In this document: positions 9,204 to 18,529 of the stretch, piece by piece | Position numbering within the stretch: position 1 is the first letter of the stretch | Layout: the number at the start of each line of letters is the position of its first letter | Source of the DNA: a bacterium c-19 | GTDB lineage: Bacteria; Bacillota_I; Bacilli_A; Erysipelotrichales; Erysipelotrichaceae | Length of the DNA: 64,000 nt | Reading direction: 5' to 3' | Assembly: GCA_009917405.1 (NCBI GenBank) | Contig: QZED01000001.1 | Coordinates: forward strand, 124,001 to 188,000 | Position numbers and translations under genes: made by a program | Notes under the pieces: generated by a model | Databases searched by the model: none | Told to the model about the DNA's origin: nothing | What the model saw: the letters and a program-made list of their open reading frames with translations, nothing else

Positions 9204-9974
9204 ATGCAGCAGTATTTTATACAGGGAATCATTGATCCGAAACAACCGGTGATGTTGAATGAGGAACAGCTTCATCATATGCTGAGGGTATTGAAAATGA
9301 AGCCGCACGAACAGATATGTTTGGTTGATGAGGCAGAAAATGTCTGGTTGGCTGAACTGATAAATGATGAAAAGTGGTATGCTTCAATTATCGAACAGAT
9401 GCCGAGCGTCAACAGTGCGATTTCCGTTCACTTAGCTCCTGCTTTGATAAAAGGCGAGCGTTGGGACTATTTGCTACAGAAATGCAGCGAATTAGGAGTG
9501 AATGAAATATCCGGCTTTTTGGCAAACCGTTGTGTTGTTAAATGGAAGCAAGCGGAAAAGGAAAAGAAATTGAAGCGCTGGAATAAGATTACACAAGAAG
9601 CTTGCGAGCAATGCCGCCGCAGTGATTTGGTTCATGTGCATGAGCCGATGACGCTGGAGCAGCTGTGTGAGACAGAAGCTGATTTAAAGCTGGTCGCTTA
9701 TGAGCGTTCTGACAGTGAAAGTGAGCATATTCTGTCACTGCTTCATGAGTATCCTCATATCAAGCGAGTCTTGGCGGTAATCGGACCTGAGGGCGGCTTT
9801 GAACCATGGGAAGCAAATCAGCTGATGCAGGCAGGCTTTCATTGCGTATCACTGGGAAAACGCATTTTAAGGGCAGAAACAGCGGCAATATCGATTGTCA
9901 ATGTATTGTCGATGTATTATGAATATGAAATAAGGGGCGTTACAAATGAAAAATATCGAGGCAATCCTCAATAA
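9204..9974 (+). CDS. rsmE: 16S rRNA m3U1498 methyltransferase
   Basis: RsmE methylates U1498 of 16S rRNA from S-adenosylmethionine and is a SPOUT-class knotted enzyme. The 256-residue protein has an N-terminal PUA-like part (LNEEQLHHMLRVLKMKPHE), the family block LLQKCSELGVNEI, and knot motifs IGPEGGFEPWE and SLGKRILRAETA. It lies upstream of mtaB as in many Firmicutes. Its 3' end overlaps the next gene by 29 bp. Confidence 0.95.
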   Translation: MQQYFIQGIIDPKQPVMLNEEQLHHMLRVLKMKPHEQICLVDEAENVWLAELINDEKWYASIIEQMPSVNSAISVHLAPALIKGERWDYLLQKCSELGVNEISGFLANRCVVKWKQAEKEKKLKRWNKITQEACEQCRRSDLVHVHEPMTLEQLCETEADLKLVAYERSDSESEHILSLLHEYPHIKRVLAVIGPEGGFEPWEANQLMQAGFHCVSLGKRILRAETAAISIVNVLSMYYEYEIRGVTNEKYRGNPQ

Positions 9975-10722
9975 AAAATATCATAAAAAAATTGAAAAGC
10001 TCAGTATTTATCGTGATAAGCTGAAGCAGATGCAGATTACCTTTAAGGAATACGGAATCGCTTGCGTCGTAAAGGATGAATGGTCCTTTTATCAATTAGA
10101 AACGATCTACGAGGGAATTTTGAATAAAAAGGCCTTTGAGGATACTTTTTTGACTACCTATGTCGATATGCACGATTTTTGGGCCGATTTAGATTATCAG
10201 GAACGCAAACATCAGATGAATGTCGATATTGATCAAATGCGCAAGGAGTTAAAATCGTTTCCGTATGCAGGTGAGGATATGTATATTCCGATGTTTGATG
10301 TAAGAATGAATCGTCTGTATACCAAGGAAATTGTCTTATTAGAGCTGAAGCAGTATAAGCGCTTTATCAACAGCTTTCAGGATGTGATTATTGAAAATGC
10401 GTACGGAGTATTGCCGTATATGTATAATTTCAGCAGCTGCTTATATATCTGCGGTGATGATCATTATTTTGCATTGTATAATCCTGATGTTAATCGCTTG
10501 TATTTTATTGAAAATTTTCATTGTACGCACACGTTGAATTTTGATTCAATGCGCAGTGCCAAATCAAGTTTTGAAGAAATGAAAAAGATTGCCGAACTAT
10601 TTATGAAAAATGAAGAAGCTGATTGTACGAAGGCAATTATTGAGAGTGAATTAGTTGTCGATTCAATGAAAAAGAAATTAGAAAAGTATTTAAAGAAAAT
10701 CACTAAAAAGACAGAAGCATAA
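9946..10722 (+). CDS. Hypothetical protein
   Basis: I do not recognise this 258-residue protein. It has no membrane segment or signal peptide. It is rich in Lys, Glu, Tyr and Asp, has a middle section with several Cys and aromatic residues (SSCLYICGDDHYFALYNP), and ends in a Lys-rich, probably helical tail. It overlaps the end of rsmE and is followed by a terminator, so it is probably co-transcribed with rsmE. The ATG follows an AGGGGCG-like ribosome site. Confidence 0.75.
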   Translation: MKNIEAILNKKYHKKIEKLSIYRDKLKQMQITFKEYGIACVVKDEWSFYQLETIYEGILNKKAFEDTFLTTYVDMHDFWADLDYQERKHQMNVDIDQMRKELKSFPYAGEDMYIPMFDVRMNRLYTKEIVLLELKQYKRFINSFQDVIIENAYGVLPYMYNFSSCLYICGDDHYFALYNPDVNRLYFIENFHCTHTLNFDSMRSAKSSFEEMKKIAELFMKNEEADCTKAIIESELVVDSMKKKLEKYLKKITKKTEA

Positions 10723-10766
10723 CCGCAGGTGTTCCGCATAGTAAGGGAACTGCGGTTATTTTTCGT
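10720..10766 (+). terminator. Rho-independent terminator
   Basis: The arms AACCGCAG and CTGCGGTT, with a further inner CCG/GGG pairing, are followed by a T-rich run. Confidence 0.85.
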
Positions 10767-10794
10767 TTACCTCTACTTCTATTTGTTGTATAAT
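10766..10794 (+). promoter_or_regulatory. Candidate sigma-A promoter for mtaB-murE
   Basis: TTTACC at 10766-10771 and TATAAT at 10789-10794 have a 17-bp spacer and lie 20 bp before the mtaB start. Confidence 0.65.
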
Positions 10795-10814
10795 AAAAGC
10801 TAAGGAGTGAAACA

Positions 10815-12119
10815 ATGACAACATTTGCGATATCCACATTAGGATGCAAAGTTAATACGTATGAATCACAGGGTTATGCCCAAGCACTGCGTGATTACGG
10901 CTTTAACGAAGTATCCTTTAAAGAAACTGCAGATATCTATATTATAAATACATGTGCTGTAACCAATACCGCCGCAGCGAAATCACGACAAAAGATTCAT
11001 CAGGCACAAAAGCAAAATAAAAAGGCAATGATTGTAGCAGTAGGCTGTTATGCACAAAGTGATTTTAAAAAGCTGAAAGAAGATCCTGCGATTCATTTAT
11101 TGATCGGAAGCGATCAAAAAGAGTTGTTGCCGAAACTGATTCAATCGGCATGGGAAAATTCACAGCGTTATCACTGTGTGCATGATATGCGTGTAATGAG
11201 TGCGTTTGAAGCAATTCCGGTACGCAGCTTTGTACATCAAACAAGGGCATATTTAAAGATACAGGACGGATGTAATCAGTTTTGTTCGTATTGTATTATT
11301 CCGTATACACGCGGTAGCGAACGCTCGCTGTCACCCGATCAAGTGATTGAACAGGCAAAGTCTTTGGTCGCAAACGGTCATTTGGAAATCGTTTTAACCG
11401 GAATTCATACAGGCAGATACGGGCGTGAATATCACGTTACGTTAAGCAGCTTGTTAGAGCGTTTATGTAAGGAAGTTACAGGATTGCAGCGAATTCGTAT
11501 TTCTTCCATTGAAATGAATGAAATTAATGATGAACTGATTGCGTTAATGAAGCGAGAGCCTAAAATCGCCAGACATCTGCATATCCCGATTCAAAGTGCC
11601 GATAATGAGATATTGAAACTGATGAATCGTCCCTATAATATTGAACAGTTTGCACAGCGGATGAATGAGATACGCACACTGCTTCCAGATATCAGCATCT
11701 CTACCGATGTAATTACAGGTTTTCCCTCAGAAAGCGATGCGCATTTTGAATCCGGATATCAATGCTTAAATGAACTCGCATTCAGCTTCCTGCATGTGTT
11801 TCCGTTTTCCAAGCGTGACGGAACCAAGGCAGCGTTAATGAAAGGACAGCTGAACAATCAAGTGAAAAAACAGCGCAGCACACGTTTAAACCGGTTAAGT
11901 GAAGCGCTTTATCAAGCATATCAGCGACGTTTCATAAATCGATGCGTTGCGGTACTTTGGGAAGAGGTAAAGGGGGATTTGATGTTTGGTCATACAAGTG
12001 AATATCTCGGTGTTTATGCACCGTATGAAGCAGCTAGCCTGCATAAATTAGAAACACGGCGCATTATAGCTTATGAAAATGATAAGCTGTTATGCGAGGC
12101 ACAGGAGGTAAACGGATGA
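10815..12119 (+). CDS. mtaB: tRNA t6A37 methylthiotransferase
   Basis: This radical-SAM enzyme adds a methylthio group to t6A37 of tRNA. The 434-residue protein shows the N-terminal UPF0004 domain (STLGCKVNTYES), the radical-SAM motif with three Cys in CNQFCSYCIIPYTRG, and a C-terminal TRAM-like region. STLGCKVN and its place next to rsmE match MtaB (YqeV) rather than MiaB. The stop overlaps the murE start in an ATGA. Confidence 0.93.
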   Translation: MTTFAISTLGCKVNTYESQGYAQALRDYGFNEVSFKETADIYIINTCAVTNTAAAKSRQKIHQAQKQNKKAMIVAVGCYAQSDFKKLKEDPAIHLLIGSDQKELLPKLIQSAWENSQRYHCVHDMRVMSAFEAIPVRSFVHQTRAYLKIQDGCNQFCSYCIIPYTRGSERSLSPDQVIEQAKSLVANGHLEIVLTGIHTGRYGREYHVTLSSLLERLCKEVTGLQRIRISSIEMNEINDELIALMKREPKIARHLHIPIQSADNEILKLMNRPYNIEQFAQRMNEIRTLLPDISISTDVITGFPSESDAHFESGYQCLNELAFSFLHVFPFSKRDGTKAALMKGQLNNQVKKQRSTRLNRLSEALYQAYQRRFINRCVAVLWEEVKGDLMFGHTSEYLGVYAPYEAASLHKLETRRIIAYENDKLLCEAQEVNG

Positions 12120-13579
12120 AGCTGTCTGAAATGTTTGAACACGCTCCCGCATTGGAAATCACCGGAATTGCCAGCGATTCTCGTTCGGTTAAACCGGGAG
12201 ATATGTATTTTTGTATTGAGGGAATGGAAAATGACGGACATCATTACATTGATCAGGCAATCGAAAACGGTGCTGTGAGTATTGTGCATCGAAAGGATTT
12301 ATCGAGCATGAGTGATGGCATTGCCTATATCAAAGTGAATGATGTAAATGCGACTTTGAATATTATCGCATCTAAATTTTACGGATATCCGAGTAAGCAG
12401 ATGAAAATTTTTGGCATTACGGGAACCAACGGGAAGTCATCAATAGCCAGTATTATTGCGGATACATATTCTCATTTTGCCCCATGCGGCTATATTGGTA
12501 CGATAGCGGTGAGCTATGGTGAAGTTAAAAAGCTTCCTTCTTTAACTACTCCTGATCCGATATCGATCCATAGCACAATGAAGGATATGGTAGATGCCGG
12601 TATGAAAGCTTGTGCTTTAGAGGTATCCTCACATGGACTGGAGCTGGGTCGAGTACAAAGCGTTGATTTTGATGTAGCGATATTCTCTAACTTAACCTAT
12701 GATCATTTGGATTTCCATGGGACTATCGATCATTATTTCGCAGCGAAACAAAAGCTGTTTCAGCAGCTGAAAGAAAGCGGCATTGCGGTCTTAAATATCG
12801 ATGATCCGTATTATCAACAGTTAAGAGACGTCACTAAGGCGAAAATCGTTACCTATGGAATCGGGGAAGCTGCGGATTATCGCGGCGATGATATTCATAT
12901 CGGTATGAACGGTTCATCCTTTACGTTGTATCATCATGACGAGGTGTATCGTGTAGAAACGAACTTGGTTGCTTTATATAATATTTATAATCTGCTCGCA
13001 GCGATTGCCGGAATGTGTGAAAGTGGAATACCGTTAGCAGAAATGTTGCCGTTTATCACGCGTTTACAACAGATTGAGGGAAGAATGGAACGCATTGACG
13101 AAGGTCAGCCGTTTACGGTTATCGTTGATTTTGCGCATACGCCCGATGGTCTGACGAAAGTATTTGAATATGCAAAAACGATTACAGATCCTGGTCGCAG
13201 TATTATCGCCGTATTTGGTTCTGCGGGAAAGCGAGATACTAAAAAGCGCAAGGTGTTTGGTGAAATTGCTGATCGCTACTGTGATTTGATTATCTTGACA
13301 GAAGATGATCCACGAAATGAAGATGCCCGTGAGATCGCCAATGAAATTAAAAGCGGCATTCAGGATACAAAGAATATTTATATTGAAAATCGCTATGATG
13401 CGATTCGACAAGCTGTTGAAACTGCCAATGTCAAAGATACTGTATTGATACTGGGAAAAGGTGACGAATTATTTATGTATCGAGAGGACGGCAGAGAGGA
13501 CTGGCTCGGCGATCATAATGCCGCAAGACACTGTATTCGCAAATATTACTTAGGGATTGAAGAGGAAAATACCAAGTAA
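12116..13579 (+). CDS. murE: UDP-MurNAc-tripeptide synthetase
   Basis: MurE adds the third amino acid to the peptidoglycan stem peptide using ATP. The 487-residue protein has the N-terminal domain (TGIASDSRSVKPGDMYFCIEG), P-loop GITGTNGKSS, central ALEVSSHGLELGR and a ligase C-terminal domain. The substrate-selecting motif reads DDPR, where meso-diaminopimelate enzymes usually have DNPR, so lysine or relaxed use is possible. The ATG at 12116 was chosen because AGGAGG lies just before it; an earlier in-frame start at 12092 lies inside mtaB. Confidence 0.94.
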   Translation: MKLSEMFEHAPALEITGIASDSRSVKPGDMYFCIEGMENDGHHYIDQAIENGAVSIVHRKDLSSMSDGIAYIKVNDVNATLNIIASKFYGYPSKQMKIFGITGTNGKSSIASIIADTYSHFAPCGYIGTIAVSYGEVKKLPSLTTPDPISIHSTMKDMVDAGMKACALEVSSHGLELGRVQSVDFDVAIFSNLTYDHLDFHGTIDHYFAAKQKLFQQLKESGIAVLNIDDPYYQQLRDVTKAKIVTYGIGEAADYRGDDIHIGMNGSSFTLYHHDEVYRVETNLVALYNIYNLLAAIAGMCESGIPLAEMLPFITRLQQIEGRMERIDEGQPFTVIVDFAHTPDGLTKVFEYAKTITDPGRSIIAVFGSAGKRDTKKRKVFGEIADRYCDLIILTEDDPRNEDAREIANEIKSGIQDTKNIYIENRYDAIRQAVETANVKDTVLILGKGDELFMYREDGREDWLGDHNAARHCIRKYYLGIEEENTK

Positions 13580-13646
13580 AAAGTGTCGAATTGTGTGTTT
13601 TCACTTTAAAAAAGGCAAATTTTACATAAAACATGATCGTTAGTTG

Positions 13647-13675
13647 TTGCAATTTCAGGTTGTTTTATATATAAT
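13647..13675 (+). promoter_or_regulatory. Candidate sigma-A promoter for rpsU
   Basis: TTGCAA at 13647-13652 and TATAAT at 13670-13675 are 17 bp apart and lie 32 bp upstream of the rpsU start. Confidence 0.7.
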
Positions 13676-13707
13676 TATAGTGCAATCTTCAGAAGGGAGG
13701 TTAAGTA

Positions 13708-13887
13708 ATGCCGAAAGTAGTTTTAAAAGAGAACGAAGTTCTTGATGATGCACTGAGAAGATTCAAACGTCAGGTATCACGAAACGGAACCCTTGCTGAA
13801 GCTCGCAAAAGAGAGTTTTATGTAAAACCGGGCGTACGCCGTAAACTGAAATCAGAAGCTGCCCGTAAAGCTCGTCGTGGCAAATAA
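13708..13887 (+). CDS. rpsU: 30S ribosomal protein S21
   Basis: This is a 59-residue basic protein beginning [20 protein letters not shown] and ending in an Arg/Lys-rich tail (AARKARRGK), typical of S21. A GGGAGG ribosome site sits 7 bp before the ATG. It has its own promoter and terminator. Its place upstream of yqfC-yqfD-phoH matches other Firmicutes. Confidence 0.97.
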   Translation: MPKVVLKENEVLDDALRRFKRQVSRNGTLAEARKREFYVKPGVRRKLKSEAARKARRGK

Positions 13888-13889
13888 CG

Positions 13890-13918
13890 AAAACCGAGAA
13901 ATCGGTTTTTTCTTTTTC
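13890..13918 (+). terminator. Rho-independent terminator of rpsU
   Basis: AAAACCGA and TCGGTTTT form a stem with a 4-nt loop, followed by a T run. Confidence 0.9.
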
Positions 13919-13986
13919 TGTTCCCGTATTGCCGCAAGGTATACTTTAAGCAAAGCAAGCGTATGATGGGGTAGAGGTGATTCAGA

Positions 13987-14187
13987 GTGCTTACCATGAA
14001 TAAAAATCAATTGATGATTGAACAATATGAAGAATTGCTACAGGCTTCTCCCCAAGATGTCCGCCTTCGCTTAAAGGATATGCATCTCACAATCACCGGT
14101 AAGGATTTAAAGGTATGTGCGCTTACACGTGATGAAATTCTGATTGAAGGTATTATGGAAGGATTTACTTTTCATTATGAAGCGTGA
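13987..14187 (+). CDS. yqfC: Sporulation protein YqfC, short form
   Basis: The 66-residue YabP/YqfC-family protein is shorter than the Bacillus one (about 93), because the N-terminal part is reduced. The conserved tail pattern is present: LRLKDMHLTITGKDL, then DEILIEGIMEGFTF. I chose the GTG at 13987 because GAGGTG lies 7 bp before it; the ATG at 13996 would be 16 bp away. It overlaps yqfD. The family is under sporulation control in Bacillus; its molecular role is unclear. Confidence 0.82.
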   Translation: MLTMNKNQLMIEQYEELLQASPQDVRLRLKDMHLTITGKDLKVCALTRDEILIEGIMEGFTFHYEA

Positions 14188-15109
14188 GCGATTGATATTA
14201 GGTATGGATAAATGGGAAACAGCACTTGATTCAGCGCGTCTGTATCGCTTGGTGAAGAAACACAACTGGAGCATTTATGAATTGCAGACGAGTAAACAAG
14301 GCATTACCTTTTATGCGCCGGTTTATGAACGAAAAGAAATTGCCCGAGTAATTGAGCATGCGCATGTTGTCACAACGACCGGAATGGTTGGCTTTTTATT
14401 TCGGCAAATGAAGCGTCCTTTTCGCATCATCAGTGTGATGATATCCTGCTGCTTATGGTTTGGTTTATCTCATACGATTTTTGAGATCACAATGAGCGGA
14501 GATAAAGAAGAAAGCAAACAGCTGATCACGAAAACATTAAATGAAATGGGATATGAACCACCCTTTTATGATGCGGATATGGAAAAGATGAAGCTGGATT
14601 TAAAAAAGCGACTGGAAAATGAAATCGCATGGATGGAAGTCAGTAAAAACGGCAGCCAATATCATATCCAGTTTACCACAAAAGAATTTGCGACGATTAC
14701 ACCGCTACAGCAACATGAGCTGATTGCCCAAAAAGACGGTGTAATTGAGCATTTTGAAATTCAGCACGGCAATAAGCTGGTCGCAATCAATGATTATGTA
14801 CATGCTGGTGATGTTTTAGTCTCTAATTTATTGACAGACAGCAGTAACAAGGAACAGAACCTCTATGTAAAAGGAAAGGTTTATGCATATACATGGAAAG
14901 AGGTTCATGTCGAAATGCCGAAGAGTGAATTAGCGAAACCGTTTCAGTTTTATCAGCTGTTATTTACCGCAAGAAGAGAAGCAAGTCATGATTTACGGAA
15001 AGATGAAAAAATTTATAAAGAAAATATTTTGCAATTTCAGGATAATACGGGTACAATAAGTATGGATATTCATTATACATTATTGGAGGATATTACAACT
15101 CCAAAATAA
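14177..15109 (+). CDS. yqfD: Sporulation protein YqfD
   Basis: The 310-residue protein matches YqfD in layout: a soluble N-terminal domain, a membrane segment near residues 90-112 (RIISVMISCCLWFGLSHTIF), then an extracytoplasmic domain with GVIEHFEIQHGNKLVAINDYVHAGDVLVSN. The ATG at 14177 lies in the last codons of yqfC; a TTG at 14144 is also in frame. In Bacillus the orthologue acts in stage IV sporulation with YqfC. The fit is good in region and topology, with weak motifs. Confidence 0.85.
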   Translation: MKRERLILGMDKWETALDSARLYRLVKKHNWSIYELQTSKQGITFYAPVYERKEIARVIEHAHVVTTTGMVGFLFRQMKRPFRIISVMISCCLWFGLSHTIFEITMSGDKEESKQLITKTLNEMGYEPPFYDADMEKMKLDLKKRLENEIAWMEVSKNGSQYHIQFTTKEFATITPLQQHELIAQKDGVIEHFEIQHGNKLVAINDYVHAGDVLVSNLLTDSSNKEQNLYVKGKVYAYTWKEVHVEMPKSELAKPFQFYQLLFTARREASHDLRKDEKIYKENILQFQDNTGTISMDIHYTLLEDITTPK

Positions 15110-15120
15110 AGGAGCATCTT

Positions 15121-16086
15121 ATGAATGAAAAGTACAGTATTTCCTTAGACGATTATACCATGGAACAGATCGTGACCCTATGCGGTCCGAGTGACAGTCA
15201 TTTAGATATTCTGCGCAAAACCTTTGACTGTGATTTAGTCGTTCGCGATATGCATTTAACGATACTTTGCGAAGATGAAAAAAAGCGGACATTGATCTCG
15301 AAATGCATATTCGCCTTATTGGAAATGATTGCACATCCGCTGGCGATCGGAACACAGGAAGTGACTTATGCCGGCAGATTAGCGCTTGAAGGAAAACTGA
15401 ATCAGTTATCATTGACTTATCAAAAGCCGATTGCCAAAACAATCAACGGCAAGCTGATTTATCCGAAAACGATCGGACAGCGCTATCTTTATCAGTGTAT
15501 GGCTAATAACGATATTGTATTCGCGAGCGGTGTTGCCGGTACCGGTAAAACGTATTTGGCAGTTGCCTATGCGGCAAGCTTGTTAAAAAAGGGAGAAATC
15601 AACAAGCTCATTTTAACCCGTCCCGCCGTTGAAGCCGGAGAATCGCTCGGCTTTTTGCCCGGTGATTTAAAAGAAAAGGTAGATCCTTATTTGCGCCCGC
15701 TTTACGATGCGCTGTATGATATGTTAGGCAATGAGCAGGTAGAGAAATTGTTAGAAAAGGAAATCATCGAAATTGCACCGCTTGCTTATATGCGCGGGCG
15801 TACTTTAAACAATGCGTTTATTATCTTAGATGAAGCGCAAAATACGACCAAAGCGCAAATGAAAATGTTTCTGACGCGCATGGGATTTCACTCCAAAATC
15901 GTAATTACCGGAGATATTACCCAAATAGATTTAATTCAAAAAAATGTCAGCGGATTGGTTGACGCCAAAAAACTGTTAAACGGCATTGAAGGCATTGCTT
16001 TCGTCGAATTAACAAGCTTAGATGTAGTGAGAAATCCGCTTGTTCAAAAAATTATCGAGCGCTATGAACAGGCAGAACAAAGCTGA
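15121..16086 (+). CDS. phoH: PhoH-family ATPase
   Basis: The 321-residue protein has P-loop SGVAGTGKTYLAVAYA and Walker B NAFIILDEAQNTTKAQMKMFLTRMGFHSK, followed by ITGDITQIDL. These are the hallmarks of the PhoH/YbeZ group, linked to RNA metabolism and ribosome maturation. A KGAGC-type ribosome site lies just upstream. In other Firmicutes ybeY follows phoH; here spo0A follows instead. Confidence 0.95.
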   Translation: MNEKYSISLDDYTMEQIVTLCGPSDSHLDILRKTFDCDLVVRDMHLTILCEDEKKRTLISKCIFALLEMIAHPLAIGTQEVTYAGRLALEGKLNQLSLTYQKPIAKTINGKLIYPKTIGQRYLYQCMANNDIVFASGVAGTGKTYLAVAYAASLLKKGEINKLILTRPAVEAGESLGFLPGDLKEKVDPYLRPLYDALYDMLGNEQVEKLLEKEIIEIAPLAYMRGRTLNNAFIILDEAQNTTKAQMKMFLTRMGFHSKIVITGDITQIDLIQKNVSGLVDAKKLLNGIEGIAFVELTSLDVVRNPLVQKIIERYEQAEQS

Positions 16087-16163
16087 TTTGCTTGTTTGAT
16101 AAAGTTGTTTCTCATTGTTTTTTCCGCCTTTATTTATCTTGCTTTTACGCTCTCGCGACTTTT

Positions 16164-16170
16164 TTCGACG
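16164..16170 (+). promoter_or_regulatory. Possible Spo0A box upstream of spo0A
   Basis: TTCGACG is one base off TTCGACA, the reverse complement of the TGTCGAA 0A box. A second one-mismatch copy (TACGACA) lies near 16266. Spo0A autoregulates its own gene in Bacillus. Seven-base matches arise by chance, so this is weak. The rest of the phoH-spo0A gap (16087-16322) shows nothing else clear. Confidence 0.25.
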
Positions 16171-16322
16171 TTCATATCATTCAGGTTAAATTTAATACAT
16201 ATGATTACGAAAATATGAAATTTCTTAATCTAAAATAGACTAACTTTTCCATAAAAATGACATGATACGACACGAATTGCCAGAGAAACAATTATAATTA
16301 AATGCGTAGGAGGAAGAAAGCA

Positions 16323-17153
16323 ATGAAAGAGAATTTGAAGATTTACATAGCAGATGAAAGCCTCGATATGATTCATGCGACAAAAGAAGAACTGCGCAAA
16401 CACAGTGTATATCATATCATCGGCAATGCGTGTAATGGGGAGCAGCTTTTAAGGGAATTGCATGGAAAGCACATTGATATTTTGGTTTTAGATCTCATCA
16501 TGTCTAAAAAAGATGGAATCAGTGTGCTGAATGAATTGAAAGAACATCAAATTACTGTCGATCATATCATTTGCACAACCCCTTTTATCAATGATTTAAT
16601 CGTAAAACAGGTACAGCAATTCAAGGTTGATTATTTAATGATGAAGCCGTTTGATTTAAAACAGCTAATGGAAAAGCTGAATATAATAAGCGGTCTTCAG
16701 GGGGTGCATACAACTGCATCTGATCCGCTGATGAATACCGCAAGCAGTGATGAGAAAGAGCGCTTGTTAAAACTGGAATTGGAGAGTGAAATTACCTCGC
16801 TGTTACATGAAATCGGAATTCCGGCACATATCAAAGGCTATATGTATTTACGCACGGCAATTTTGGAAACATATTTAAATGTCGATTTTTTAGGACAGAT
16901 CACCAAAGTATTGTATCCGGAGATTGCGCGCAAATATGCGACGACATCTTCCAGAGTGGAAAGAGCCATTCGTCATGCAATCGAGGTAGCTTGGAATCGA
17001 GGTAATATTGATGCGATTGATGATATTTTCGGTTATACGATTTCCGCAACAAAAGCGAAGCCGACGAATTCAGAATTTATCGCTATGATTGCCGATAAGC
17101 TTCGTTTAGAACATCGTTTAAAGAATAAAAACTTCATCAATGCGTATCGTTAA
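16323..17153 (+). CDS. spo0A: Master sporulation regulator Spo0A
   Basis: The 276-residue response regulator has a receiver domain with phosphoacceptor Asp in [13 protein letters not shown] and Lys in MKPFD. The Spo0A-specific C-terminal DNA-binding domain includes [41 protein letters not shown] and a recognition segment ending [16 protein letters not shown]. The ATG at 16323 was chosen because AGGAGG at 16308-16313 would lie inside the coding region if the upstream ATG at 16302 were used. It marks the organism as a spore former. Confidence 0.97.
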   Translation: MKENLKIYIADESLDMIHATKEELRKHSVYHIIGNACNGEQLLRELHGKHIDILVLDLIMSKKDGISVLNELKEHQITVDHIICTTPFINDLIVKQVQQFKVDYLMMKPFDLKQLMEKLNIISGLQGVHTTASDPLMNTASSDEKERLLKLELESEITSLLHEIGIPAHIKGYMYLRTAILETYLNVDFLGQITKVLYPEIARKYATTSSRVERAIRHAIEVAWNRGNIDAIDDIFGYTISATKAKPTNSEFIAMIADKLRLEHRLKNKNFINAYR

Positions 17154-17169
17154 GGATAGAATGATAGCT

Positions 17170-17198
17170 TACCTCACAATCGGTGAGGATTTTTTTAT
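17170..17198 (+). terminator. Rho-independent terminator of spo0A
   Basis: The CCTCAC/GTGAGG stem has a 5-nt loop and is followed by T7. Confidence 0.88.
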
Positions 17199-17293
17199 TG
17201 CAAAAATAAAAATGATGAATTAAAAGAGATATAATTTTTTACTGGAAACCTCATTCATTTTCATTTATAATTATGACAGATGAGGAGCATATT

Positions 17294-18463
17294 ATGGCAG
17301 GACGTGTATTGTTTCATATTGATTTAAATTCTTTTTATGCAAGTGCCGAGGTTTTAAAAAATTCGGCATTAGAAGGCTTACCGGTAGTTGTTGCCGGTCT
17401 GCATCGACGCAGTGTAGTATCAACAGCGAGCTATGAAGCACGGGAATTCGGTGTTCATAGCGCAATGCCGTTAATGATGGCACAGGAAAAATGTCCGCAG
17501 TTGGTTGTCGTACAAGGTGATTACAGCTGGTATGAAGAATTGAGTGATCGTTTTTTTCGCTTTGTGAAGCAGTTTTCTCCTTATGTGGAGCCTGCGAGTA
17601 TTGATGAGTGCTATGTCGATGTTACCGAAGTGATCAAGCAGTATAAGCGTCCGCTGGACTTAGCATGGACAATGCAGCAGCAGATCTATCAAAAGCTGCA
17701 TTTGCCTTGCAGCATCGGAGTTGGACCGAATAAGTTTTTAGCGAAAATGGCAAGTGATATGCGCAAGCCTATGGGTATTACCGTATTAAGAAAACAGGAG
17801 ATTACGACAAAGCTTTGGCCGCTGTCAATCACTGAGATGTGGGGAATCGGTAAAAAAAGCCACCCGCTGTTAATCGCAAACGGTATTACAACCATCGGCG
17901 ATTTAGCAAATCCAGAAAATGAATCTAAAATAATGACGCTGTTGGGAAAGCATGCCTATGGTTATATTCAAAATGCACGCGGTAATGATACTAATGTATT
18001 GTCTTTTAATACTACAGTGCAGTCAATATCGCAATCCACAACCTTAGATCGTGATATTGAAGATTACGATGAAATCAAAACGGTACTGCGGCGTTTGGCA
18101 AAATCACTGTCAAGAAGAGCACAGAATGATGATCTCAAGGGACGATTGATCTCCGTCAGTATTCGTTATTATGATTTTACCAATGCGGTGCGCTCAATGA
18201 GCTATCAGGAGTATACCAATGATGAAACAGTATTGTTTGAGCAGGCGCTGTATCTCTTTGACCGCAATCACAACGGTAAGCCGATTCGTCATTTAGGGAT
18301 CGGGTTAGGATCACTGTTTTCACGTCATAAATCGATTGATCAGCTGCAAATGAAGCTGGATCAACCGGTAAAGGATTCTGTTGAAAATGTACTGGAACAG
18401 CTGAATGCACAGCTTCCGGGCATTCATTTAACAACCGCAGATAAAAAGCTTCATCACTCATAA
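17294..18463 (+). CDS. dinB: DNA polymerase IV (Y family)
   Basis: This translesion polymerase bypasses damaged template bases with low fidelity. The 389-residue protein has FHIDLNSFYASAE with the first catalytic Asp, SYEAREFGVHSAMP, the second acidic pair in PASIDECYVDVT, and SIGVGPNKFLAKMASD. A helix-hairpin-helix region and little-finger domain follow. The ATG at 17294 follows TGAGGAG; an upstream in-frame ATG at 17273 precedes that ribosome site. The C-terminus lacks an obvious clamp-binding motif. Confidence 0.95.
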   Translation: MAGRVLFHIDLNSFYASAEVLKNSALEGLPVVVAGLHRRSVVSTASYEAREFGVHSAMPLMMAQEKCPQLVVVQGDYSWYEELSDRFFRFVKQFSPYVEPASIDECYVDVTEVIKQYKRPLDLAWTMQQQIYQKLHLPCSIGVGPNKFLAKMASDMRKPMGITVLRKQEITTKLWPLSITEMWGIGKKSHPLLIANGITTIGDLANPENESKIMTLLGKHAYGYIQNARGNDTNVLSFNTTVQSISQSTTLDRDIEDYDEIKTVLRRLAKSLSRRAQNDDLKGRLISVSIRYYDFTNAVRSMSYQEYTNDETVLFEQALYLFDRNHNGKPIRHLGIGLGSLFSRHKSIDQLQMKLDQPVKDSVENVLEQLNAQLPGIHLTTADKKLHHS

Positions 18464-18479
18464 TTTGTCGAACGAATTA

Positions 18480-18503
18480 AGGACGCATCACAGTGTCTTT
18501 TTT
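18480..18503 (+). terminator. Weak possible terminator after dinB
   Basis: GACGC and GTGTC can pair around a short loop and are followed by T6. The stem is only 5 bp with one G-U pair. Confidence 0.4.
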
Positions 18504-18529
18504 CATACACTTTGTTAGAGGTGATTAAC

